Positions 22,957 through 29,330 of a stretch of DNA of 56,605 nucleotides are shown in pieces. A model generated the notes under the pieces. The model was not told where the DNA came from. It did no database searches and worked only from the letters and a program-made list of their open reading frames with translations. The DNA is from Clostridiales bacterium (GTDB taxonomy: Bacteria; Bacillota; Clostridia; Oscillospirales; Oscillospiraceae), in assembly GCA_004556345.1 (NCBI GenBank), contig SFHQ01000007.1, positions 1 through 56,605 on the forward strand, written 5' to 3'. Both the position numbers and the translations under genes were made by a program. Numbering within the stretch: the stretch's first letter is position 1; the number at the start of each line of letters is the position of its first letter.

Positions 22957-23362
22957 CCTGAACCTTCTGGGGATCCGGGAGCCGGACCTGTACGGCAAGC
23001 AGGATTACGCCGCATTGGTTGCCCTGGTGGAGGAGACCTGCGCCCAGGAGGGCCTGGGGGTGGAGGTCTACCAGTCCAACCACGAGGGAGACATCGTGGA
23101 CAAAATTCAAGCCGCCCTGGGGAAGTTTGACGGCATCGTCATCAACCCCGCTGCCTACACCCACACGAGCGTTGCCATTTTAGATGCCCTGAAGGCCGTG
23201 GCCCTGCCGGCGGTGGAGGTGCATATCTCCGACGTGTCCAAGCGGGAGGAGTTCCGGCAGGTGTCCTACGCCCGTCTGGCCTGCATCAAGACCTATATGG
23301 GTCTGGGGCTGGAGGGGTATCGGCAGGCCATCCTGTATTTGAAAGACTATCTGACGAAATAA
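22928..23362 (+). CDS. aroQ: type II 3-dehydroquinate dehydratase
   Basis: A 144-residue enzyme for the third shikimate step. The starting motif GPNLNLLGIREPDLYG contains the catalytic Arg and Tyr. NPAAYTHTSVAI and EVHISDVSKREEFR follow, with the active-site His. It is the last gene of the operon, overlaps the AroE-AroK reading frame by 29 bases, and completes a set able to run from PEP and erythrose 4-phosphate to chorismate. Confidence 0.96.
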   Translation: MNVLVINGPNLNLLGIREPDLYGKQDYAALVALVEETCAQEGLGVEVYQSNHEGDIVDKIQAALGKFDGIVINPAAYTHTSVAILDALKAVALPAVEVHISDVSKREEFRQVSYARLACIKTYMGLGLEGYRQAILYLKDYLTK

Positions 23363-23391
23363 CAACGCGCATGCCCAACCAAGTCCAAACG

Positions 23392-23427
23392 AAAAGCGTT
23401 CCTTCCAGGTCGGAGGGAACGCTTTTT
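23392..23427 (+). terminator. terminator of the aromatic operon
   Basis: Stem AAAAGCGTTCCTTCC / GGAGGGAACGCTTTT with a five-base loop and a T run, 30 bases after aroQ. Confidence 0.9.
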
Positions 23428-23523
23428 TTGCCCCCGGAAAAAAAGAAGGTGGGTGACAAGGAAAACTACTTGACAGACGCGGCGATTTATGGTAAAAATA
23501 GAACATACGTTCGATATGAACGC

Positions 23524-23556
23524 AAAAAAACAAAGAACGGTAAAAACCGTTCTTTG
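23524..23556 (-). terminator. terminator of the tRNA-Thr/tRNA-Tyr operon
   Basis: 10-bp stem CAAAGAACGG / CCGTTCTTTG (23531-23556) followed on the minus strand by seven Ts. Confidence 0.87.
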
Positions 23557-23559
23557 CGT

Positions 23560-23644
23560 TGGTGGAGGAGGATGGATTCGAACCATCGAAGTCGAAGACA
23601 ACAGATTTACAGTCTGCCCCCTTTGGCCACTCGGGAACTCCTCC
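23560..23644 (-). tRNA. tRNA-Tyr (anticodon GTA)
   Basis: Class II tRNA on the minus strand with a long variable arm. The acceptor GGAGGAG pairs with CTCCTCC, the anticodon loop is CTGTAAA (GTA), the T-arm has GGTTCGAATCC, and CCA is encoded. It is transcribed after tRNA-Thr. Confidence 0.95.
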
Positions 23645-23653
23645 GTATTTACT

Positions 23654-23729
23654 TGGAGCTGGTGGACGGACTCGAACCCCCGACCTGCTGATTACAAATC
23701 AGCTGCTCTACCAACTGAGCTACACCAGC
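23654..23729 (-). tRNA. tRNA-Thr (anticodon TGT)
   Basis: Minus-strand cloverleaf: acceptor GCTGGTG / CACCAGC, D-arm TAGCTCAGTTGGTA, anticodon stem-loop GCTGA-TTTGTAA-TCAGC (TGT), T-arm GGTTCGAGTCC, CCA encoded. First gene of a two-tRNA operon. Confidence 0.95.
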
Positions 23730-23757
23730 GTTGAGCGCCTCGTCCGCGACAAGGGTT

Positions 23758-23786
23758 ATCTTATCAGATAGACCCGAATTTGTCAA
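23758..23786 (-). promoter_or_regulatory. promoter of the tRNA-Thr/tRNA-Tyr operon
   Basis: TTGACA (23781-23786), 17-base spacer and TAAGAT (23758-23763) on the minus strand, about 30 bases before tRNA-Thr. Confidence 0.8.
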
Positions 23787-23873
23787 GCATTTTTTTCGGA
23801 AAATGCGTATTTTTTTAAGACAGGACGAAATCAAATCAGAAAAGAGAAGACAGACCACGGAAAGGAGAATGTG

Positions 23874-24092
23874 ATGACGTTACAGGAGATGTCGCATACA
23901 TACCACAGCCAGCACGCAGCGCTGCGCCAGCGCATCCGGGAGCTGACCGCCGCCGGCGTGGGGGAGGACACGCACGGAAGGATACGCATCCGCCGCTTGG
24001 AGGAGATGGCGAAGGAGAACCGAGACCTGGCGGCGCTGCTGGAGCATTACTATGAGAGGGGGTACCTCAAAAATGAGCGCTACACCCTTTGA
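23874..24092 (+). CDS. 72-residue basic helical protein, unknown
   Basis: A small protein rich in Arg, Glu and His (TYHSQHAALRQRIRELTAAG, RIRIRRLEEMAKENRDLAALLEHYYERGYL). It is probably all alpha-helical and partly coiled coil. AAGGAG lies six bases before the ATG at 23874. It overlaps the next gene, a sigma-like protein, by 20 bases, so the two are likely made together and may form a partner pair. I do not recognise the family. Confidence 0.6.
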   Translation: MTLQEMSHTYHSQHAALRQRIRELTAAGVGEDTHGRIRIRRLEEMAKENRDLAALLEHYYERGYLKNERYTL

Positions 24093-24495
24093 GCAATACG
24101 ATCCGGTAAATTACCGGCTGGACCAGCTTTCCTTCTCCGCCTATCTGAACGAAGAGGCGGAGGACAACCAGTGGCAGCGGCAGGCTCTGCGCCAGGCCCT
24201 GGGCCGGGCCATTCGGGAGGAGCTGACCGGGCGGCAGCGGGAGGTCCTGCTGCTGTACTATCTCGACCAACTGACCATGCAGCAGGTGGCGGAGCGGTTG
24301 GACGTGAACCGCTCCACCGTCTGCCGGACGCTCCAGCGGGGAGAGGCCCGTCTGCGTCGCTGCCTGCGTTACGGGGGCGAGCGACTGCTGCGCCGCTCGG
24401 AGAGCCAGGGGGACGGCCTGGGTCTGCCCACGGACAAGCGGCGGCGGGGGAATCCCTGCCGCGCCCCCCGGCGGGGAAGCTCCCGGACCCGATGA
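24073..24495 (+). CDS. sigma-70 region-4-like DNA-binding protein
   Basis: A 140-residue protein starting MSATPFEQYDPVNYRLDQL. A sigma-70 region 4 helix-turn-helix spans about residues 45-95 (ELTGRQREVLLLYYLDQLTM, QQVAERLDVNRSTVCRTLQRG). There is no region 2, so it cannot act as a full sigma factor by itself. Proteins of this shape occur as phage late-gene regulators (ArpU-like) and as small sigma-like accessory factors. The basic C-terminus may bind DNA. It is paired with the preceding 72-residue protein and lies next to a tRNA operon, a common integration context, but I see no other phage genes. Confidence 0.65.
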   Translation: MSATPFEQYDPVNYRLDQLSFSAYLNEEAEDNQWQRQALRQALGRAIREELTGRQREVLLLYYLDQLTMQQVAERLDVNRSTVCRTLQRGEARLRRCLRYGGERLLRRSESQGDGLGLPTDKRRRGNPCRAPRRGSSRTR

Positions 24496-24596
24496 GACGG
24501 GAAAAAAGGGAGAAATTCACGGGATTTTGTGCAGGATAGATGAAACTGGGGGGAAAACCTTGTGCAGTCAGCCCCCCGGTTTGGGGGAAAGAATCC

Positions 24597-24625
24597 TTTA
24601 CTTTTGCTGAAACGGGTGATACAAT
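24597..24625 (+). promoter_or_regulatory. promoter of the pantothenate operon
   Basis: TTTACT (24597-24602), 17-base spacer and TACAAT (24620-24625). It precedes a leader of about 150 bases. Confidence 0.65.
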
Positions 24626-24631
24626 AGCCGC

Positions 24632-24785
24632 GTTGGTTTGGTGCCGACCTGCCTGGCAGGCGGCGGCCAAACCCCAAACGGATGGTATTCCGAATAGGAA
24701 ACTGTACCGGCAACAGACCTGTCGGGTCCGCGGCTTCGGCGCGGTCCCCCTCGCGTCACCGGCCTGAGAAAGGCAGGGTGATGGC
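24632..24785 (+). ncRNA. structured leader of the pantothenate/CoA operon (candidate pan motif)
   Basis: The leader holds several strong hairpins. A long one pairs GGTTTGG with CCAAACC and contains inner stems GCCG/CGGC and CCTG/CAGG. A second pairs GGTATTCC with GGAA(ACTG)TACC. A third is CCGCG-loop-CGCGG flanked by GGG/CCC. A last one is GCCT-GAGAA-AGGC just before the start. The pan RNA motif is known upstream of panB/C/D in Firmicutes, so that is the leading candidate, but I cannot confirm its conserved bulges from memory. No coding sequence is evident here. Confidence 0.45.
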
Positions 24786-25646
24786 ATGACCATAGGATTC
24801 ATAGGAGCGGGAAAAGTTGGCTTTTCACTGGGGCAATTCTTTGCCCACGGCGGCCTTCCGATGACCGGCTATTACAGTCGGCACCGAGACTCGGCCCAGG
24901 AAGCTGCAGAACGAACCGGCACGAGACAGTTTGCGTCCCTTGAGGCGCTGGTCCGGGCCAGTGACGCGATTTTTTTGACCGTTCCCGATGGAGCCATCTC
25001 CGCAGTGTATGAGAAACTGCGGCAGTTCGACCTGACAGGAAAACAACTTTGTCATTGCAGCGGCGCGATCTCTGCCCAGGAAGCGTTTCCGGGGGCGGAG
25101 GAGCTTGGCGCCGAACTCTATTCGATCCACCCGTTGTTTCCGGTGAGCGACAAGTACGTTGCTTGGCGGGAGCTGACGGGTGCTTTTTTCTGCATCGAGG
25201 GCGTTGGCACCCACCTGGACTGGTGGGCGGAGACGCTGGCCGGTCTGGGCGCACAGGTGAGGCGGCTGCCCAGCGAGGGCAAGGCCCGCTATCATGCGGC
25301 CTGCACGGTGGCCAGCAACCTCATGTGCGCCCTGGCCCAGGTGAGCGTGGACCTGCTGGGAAGCTGCGGCTTTTCCCAGCCGGAGGCGCTGGCGGCCCTG
25401 GCCCCGCTCATGCGGGCCAACCTCGACCACATCCTGCACGACGGCCCCCAGACTGCCCTGACAGGTCCTGTGGAGCGGGGAGACGCCAGCACCGTGGCCC
25501 GCCATCTGGCCTGCCTGCCGGAAGAGAGGACCCGGCGGTTATACGCCGCGGCTTCCGGCCTGCTGGTGGACCTGGCCCAGAAAAAGCACCCGGAGACGGA
25601 CTATCAGCCTGTGAAAACATTACTGGAGGAAGGATCGAGCACATGA
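24786..25646 (+). CDS. panG: Rossmann/DUF2520 protein, probable PanG-type ketopantoate reductase
   Basis: A 286-residue protein. The N-terminal Rossmann domain carries GFIGAGKVGFSLGQFF (nucleotide binding), then LTVPDGAIS and HCSGAISAQEAF. The C-terminal half is a DUF2520 helical domain (ARYHAACTVASNLMCALAQ, LTGPVERGDAST). Proteins of this type next to panB and panC, in genomes lacking panE, have been proposed or shown to be alternative ketopantoate reductases (PanG). No panE is in this window. The gene overlaps panB by four bases. The pathway role is inferred from family and position. Confidence 0.75.
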   Translation: MTIGFIGAGKVGFSLGQFFAHGGLPMTGYYSRHRDSAQEAAERTGTRQFASLEALVRASDAIFLTVPDGAISAVYEKLRQFDLTGKQLCHCSGAISAQEAFPGAEELGAELYSIHPLFPVSDKYVAWRELTGAFFCIEGVGTHLDWWAETLAGLGAQVRRLPSEGKARYHAACTVASNLMCALAQVSVDLLGSCGFSQPEALAALAPLMRANLDHILHDGPQTALTGPVERGDASTVARHLACLPEERTRRLYAAASGLLVDLAQKKHPETDYQPVKTLLEEGSST

Positions 25647-26518
25647 AAAAGAACACCATCGTGACACTGGCCGACATGAAGGCCAGAGGAGAGAAGATCT
25701 CTCAGCTCACTTGTTATGACTATTCTACTGCCCGCCTGATGGACCAGGCCGGGATCAACATGATCCTGGTGGGTGACAGCCTGGGCATGACGATGCAGGG
25801 CTACTCCGACACCATCCCCGTGACCATGGAGGAGATGATCGTCTATGGCCGGAGCGTGGTCCGGGGCTGTGAAAACACCTTTGTTGTGGTAGACATGCCC
25901 TTTATGAGCTACCAGGCTTCTGTGGAGCAGGCCGTGGTCAACGCCGGCCGGCTGATGAAGGAGACGGGCTGCGACGCGGTGAAGCTAGAGGGCGGCCGTG
26001 AGGTCTGCGACCAGATCCGGGCCATCACCGCCGCAGGCATCCCCGTCTGCGCCCACGTGGGCATGACCCCCCAGTCCCACCATGCCTTTGGCGGCTTCAA
26101 GGTCCAGGGCAAGGGCGAAGAGGGTGCCGCCCGCGTGCTGGCCGACGCCATGGCGGTCCAGGCCGCCGGAGCCTTCGCCGTGGTGCTGGAATGTGTGCCC
26201 CCGAAGCTGGCGGCGCTCATCACCCGGAAGCTGGACATCATCACCATCGGCATCGGGGCCGGGGCCGCGTGCGACGGCCAGGTGCTCGTGTGGCAGGATA
26301 TGCTGGCCATGGGACCCTTCACCCCCAAGTTTGTCAAGCACTTTGCCCAGGTGGGCCAGATCATGACCGACGCCTTCCAGGCCTACGACGCCGAGGTGAA
26401 GGACGCTTCCTTCCCCGCCGCCGCCCAGACCTACGCCAAGAGCGACTGCTCCGATGAGATCCTGGAGCGTCTGGAGGGCCGTCAGTCCGCCGAGCTGCTG
26501 AAGCTCTATTCCCTGTAA
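25643..26518 (+). CDS. panB: 3-methyl-2-oxobutanoate hydroxymethyltransferase (ketopantoate hydroxymethyltransferase)
   Basis: A 291-residue TIM-barrel enzyme adding a hydroxymethyl group to ketoisovalerate to give ketopantoate. Markers: QLTCYDYSTARLMDQAG, the metal-site LVGDSLGM, VVVDMPFMSYQ, AVKLEGGREV, AHVGMTPQS, and ITIGIGAGAACDGQVLVWQD. GGAGGAAGG lies upstream of the ATG, and the start overlaps the panG-like stop. Confidence 0.95.
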   Translation: MKKNTIVTLADMKARGEKISQLTCYDYSTARLMDQAGINMILVGDSLGMTMQGYSDTIPVTMEEMIVYGRSVVRGCENTFVVVDMPFMSYQASVEQAVVNAGRLMKETGCDAVKLEGGREVCDQIRAITAAGIPVCAHVGMTPQSHHAFGGFKVQGKGEEGAARVLADAMAVQAAGAFAVVLECVPPKLAALITRKLDIITIGIGAGAACDGQVLVWQDMLAMGPFTPKFVKHFAQVGQIMTDAFQAYDAEVKDASFPAAAQTYAKSDCSDEILERLEGRQSAELLKLYSL

Positions 26519-26551
26519 GCTGTTTTCTGCGATAAAAAGAGGAGAAGATCC

Positions 26552-27403
26552 ATGATCATTGCAACTACCATTGCCCAGGTCCGCGCACAAGTGGCCGCCT
26601 GGAAGAAAGAGGGCCTGACCGTTGGCCTGGTGCCCACCATGGGATACCTGCACGAGGGCCACGCCAGTTTGGTGGACGAGGCCGTGCGCCAGTGTGACCG
26701 CGTGGTGGCCTCCGACTTTGTCAACCCCACCCAGTTTGGCCCCAACGAGGATTTGGAAGCCTATCCCCGCGACTTTGACCGGGACTGCGCCCTGCTGGAG
26801 GAGCACGGCTGCGCCATGGTCTTCCACCCCGCCGTGGAGGAGATGTACGCCCCCGGCGCGGCCACTTACGTGGAGATCCTGTCCGACATGCCCAAGCAGC
26901 TGTGCGGCAAGACCCGCCCCATCCACTTCCGGGGCGTGTGCACCGTCGTCTCGAAGCTATTCAACATCGTGACCCCCGACAAGGCGTTCTTCGGCCAGAA
27001 GGACGCGCAGCAGCTGGCCATCATCCGCCAGATGGTGCGGGACCTGTCCTACGGCATCGAGATCGTGGGCTGCCCCATCGTCCGCGAGGCCGACGGCCTG
27101 GCCAAGTCCTCCCGGAACACCTATCTGAGCGAGGCCGAGCGGCAGGCCGCCCTGGTCCTGTCCGAGTCCGTGTTCCTGGGTCAGAAGATGGTCGCTGAGG
27201 GCGAGACGGACGCGAACAAGATCGTCGCCGCCATGACCGAACACATCCAGGCCCAGCCTCTGGCGAAGATCGACTACGTCTCCGCCGTGGACGGCGTGAC
27301 CATGGACCCTGTGGACCAGATCGCCGGGACCGTGCTGGTGGCCATGGCCGTATACATCGGCAAGACGAGACTCATTGACAACTTTATCGTGGAGGGCAAA
27401 TAA
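26552..27403 (+). CDS. panC: pantothenate synthetase (pantoate-beta-alanine ligase)
   Basis: A 283-residue ATP-dependent ligase making pantothenate. The nucleotidyl-transferase landmarks are VPTMGYLHEGHASLVDEA (HxGH), FVNPTQFGPNEDLEAYPR, FHPAVEEMY, FGQKDAQQLAIIRQMV and the KMSKS-like AKSSRNTYLS. AGAGGAG precedes the ATG. It follows panB by 33 bases. Confidence 0.96.
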   Translation: MIIATTIAQVRAQVAAWKKEGLTVGLVPTMGYLHEGHASLVDEAVRQCDRVVASDFVNPTQFGPNEDLEAYPRDFDRDCALLEEHGCAMVFHPAVEEMYAPGAATYVEILSDMPKQLCGKTRPIHFRGVCTVVSKLFNIVTPDKAFFGQKDAQQLAIIRQMVRDLSYGIEIVGCPIVREADGLAKSSRNTYLSEAERQAALVLSESVFLGQKMVAEGETDANKIVAAMTEHIQAQPLAKIDYVSAVDGVTMDPVDQIAGTVLVAMAVYIGKTRLIDNFIVEGK

Positions 27404-27404
27404 G

Positions 27405-27800
27405 ATGACCATGGAAATGCTGAAGGGAAAGATCCACCGCGCCACCGTCGTGCAGGCGGAGCTGAACTATGTGGGTTCCATCACCGTGGACCAGGACCTG
27501 CTGGATGCTTCCGGGATCCTGGAGTATGAGAAGGTCCAGATCGTGGACATCGACAACGGCAGCCGCTTCGAGACCTACACCATCGCCGGGGAGCGTGGGT
27601 CCGGCATGATCTGCCTCAACGGCGCTGCCGCCCGCTGCGTCAGCGTGGGGGACAAGATCATCCTCATGTCCTACGCCCAGATGACCCCCGAAGAGGTCAA
27701 GAACGACTACCACCCCAACGTGGTCTTTGTGGACGAGCAGAATCACATCGCCCGCGTGACCACCTATGAGAAGCACGGTCTGCTGAAGGACATGGAGTGA
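27405..27800 (+). CDS. panD: aspartate 1-decarboxylase
   Basis: A 131-residue pyruvoyl enzyme making beta-alanine for PanC. The self-cleavage site is Gly-Ser in NYVGSITVDQDLLD, which generates the pyruvoyl cofactor. NGAAARCVSVGDKIILMSYA is the conserved C-terminal region. I chose the ATG at 27405, with GGAGGG eight bases upstream; in-frame ATGs four and two codons into the reading are alternatives, and most homologues begin near MLKGKIHRAT. Confidence 0.95.
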   Translation: MTMEMLKGKIHRATVVQAELNYVGSITVDQDLLDASGILEYEKVQIVDIDNGSRFETYTIAGERGSGMICLNGAAARCVSVGDKIILMSYAQMTPEEVKNDYHPNVVFVDEQNHIARVTTYEKHGLLKDME

Positions 27801-27859
27801 GGAACGCCCTTCCCACAACAGAAGTTAGGATACGGAGATAGGATACAGGAGGAGCAGAA

Positions 27860-29056
27860 ATGGAAAACCTGAAAGGAAAGTGCGTGCTGCTGTGCGTCAC
27901 CGGGGGCATTGCCGCCTATAAAATTCCCAACGTGGCCAGCGCCCTGCGGAAGGCCGGGGCGGAGGTCCACGTCATCATGACCCAGAACGCCACCCAGTTC
28001 ATCACCCCCCTGACCTTTGAGACCCTGACCAACAACCGGTGCGTGGTGGATACCTTCGCCAGGGATTTCCAATATGATGTCACCCACATCTCCCTGGCGC
28101 AGGCAGCGGACCTCATTCTCATCGCCCCGGCCACGGCGGACGTCATCGCCAAGCTCGCCCACGGCATCGCGGACGACATGCTGACCACCGTGGTCCTGGC
28201 GGCCAAGTGCAAGAAGCTGGTCTCCCCGGCCATGAACACGGCCATGCTGGAAAACCCCATCACCCAGGACAACATCGCCACCCTGAAACGGTATGGCTTT
28301 GAGATCATCCCCCCCGCCAGCGGCCTGCTGGCCTGCCAGGCGGTGGGCAGCGGGAAGATGCCGGAGCCGGAGGTCCTGCTGGATCACATCGCCCATCATC
28401 TGGCTCGCCGCAAGACCCTGGCGGGCGTGAACATCACCGTCACCGCCGGCCCCACCCAGGAGGCCCTGGATCCGGTGCGCTACCTGACCAACCACAGCAC
28501 CGGCCGCATGGGCTACGCCATCGCGCGGGAGGCCATGCTGCGGGGTGCCAACGTGACCCTGGTCTCCGGCCCCACGGAGCTGGGCACCGTGCCCTTCGTG
28601 GACCACCGCCCTGTGACCAGTGCGGGCGACATGTTCCGGGCCATCCAAGACCTGCTGCCCCAGACCGACATCCTCATCAAAGCCGCCGCTGTGGCGGACT
28701 ACCGCCCCGCCAACGTGGCCGAGGACAAGATGAAGAAGAAGGACGGGGACCTCTCCATCCCCCTGGAGCGCACCCAGGATATTCTGGGCTGGGTGGCCGA
28801 GAATCGGCACCCCGGTCTGTTTGTCTGCGGCTTCTCCATGGAGACCAAGGACATGATCGCCAACTCACAGGCCAAGCTGGAGCGGAAAAAGCTGGACATG
28901 ATCGTGGCCAACAACCTCAAGGTGGCCGGCGCGGGCTTCGGCGTCTCGACGAACGTCGTCACCCTCATCACCAAGGACGGCCTGCAAGAGCTGCCCCGGA
29001 TGGGGAAGGACGAGGTGGCCGCGCATCTGCTGGATGAGATCCAGCGGCGGAGATAA
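27860..29056 (+). CDS. coaBC: phosphopantothenoylcysteine synthetase/decarboxylase
   Basis: A 398-residue bifunctional flavoprotein making 4'-phosphopantetheine for CoA. The CoaC half (1-190) has TGGIAAYKIPNVASALRK, the catalytic His in VTHISLAQAADLILIAPATAD, and the substrate motif PAMNTAMLENP. The CoaB half has VTAGPTQEALDPVRYLTNHSTGRMGYA, KAAAVADYRP and the lysine-bearing KMKKKDGDLSI. It closes the panG-B-C-D-coaBC operon, 59 bases after panD, so vitamin synthesis and its first use are co-expressed. Confidence 0.95.
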   Translation: MENLKGKCVLLCVTGGIAAYKIPNVASALRKAGAEVHVIMTQNATQFITPLTFETLTNNRCVVDTFARDFQYDVTHISLAQAADLILIAPATADVIAKLAHGIADDMLTTVVLAAKCKKLVSPAMNTAMLENPITQDNIATLKRYGFEIIPPASGLLACQAVGSGKMPEPEVLLDHIAHHLARRKTLAGVNITVTAGPTQEALDPVRYLTNHSTGRMGYAIAREAMLRGANVTLVSGPTELGTVPFVDHRPVTSAGDMFRAIQDLLPQTDILIKAAAVADYRPANVAEDKMKKKDGDLSIPLERTQDILGWVAENRHPGLFVCGFSMETKDMIANSQAKLERKKLDMIVANNLKVAGAGFGVSTNVVTLITKDGLQELPRMGKDEVAAHLLDEIQRRR

Positions 29057-29078
29057 CCTATATACTATGCGCAGAGAG

Positions 29079-29116
29079 ACAGCGTGCAGGAAAGCAAACC
29101 TGCACGCTGTTTTTTT
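29079..29116 (+). terminator. terminator of the pantothenate/CoA operon
   Basis: 12-bp stem ACAGCGTGCAGG / CCTGCACGCTGT with an eight-base loop followed by TTTTTT. Confidence 0.9.
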
Positions 29117-29244
29117 ATGGACAGCATTCTCATTCCCTCCCCGGCGTTCGCCGGGGTGTTTTTCTGGAACGGTGGGGGGTGGGAGAGAATGGGCTTCGGT
29201 GGTGCAAAATGCTGGAGAAATCCCCGCCGTTTCCCCATGCAGAC

Positions 29245-29278
29245 TGCGACAGGCTTTTTTGCCCCCCGCCGGTATACT
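29245..29278 (+). promoter_or_regulatory. candidate Spo0A-type promoter of spoIIE
   Basis: TATACT (29273-29278) is preceded, after an unusually long 21-base spacer, by GCGACA (29246-29251). TGCGACA read on the other strand is TGTCGCA, one base from the 0A box TGTCGAA. B. subtilis spoIIE uses a sigma-A promoter with 21-base spacing activated by Spo0A-P. The match is suggestive only. The rest of 29117-29244 shows no clear feature. Confidence 0.4.
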
Positions 29279-29330
29279 CTGGCTAAAGACGGCATAGATT
29301 TGCCAGTTCAGCGGCTAGGAGGGGGAAAGT

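Noticed and set aside
23874..24495. Prophage boundary next to the tRNA genes.
   Set aside because: Only two small genes are present, with no integrase, structural gene or tRNA-derived direct repeat visible; ordinary biosynthetic genes follow directly.
24540..24767. A 75-codon open frame between the sigma-like gene and the pantothenate operon.
   Set aside because: No ribosome binding site, no recognisable domain, and it runs through the hairpins of the structured leader.
24632..24785. TPP or cobalamin riboswitch upstream of the panG-like gene, suggested by CTGAGA and GGTGCC-like words.
   Set aside because: The conserved cores of both classes are missing or in the wrong order, and the downstream genes are not thiamine or B12 genes.
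29065..29295. A 76-codon minus-strand frame upstream of spoIIE.
   Set aside because: It runs through the terminator of the preceding operon and has no start signal or family resemblance.
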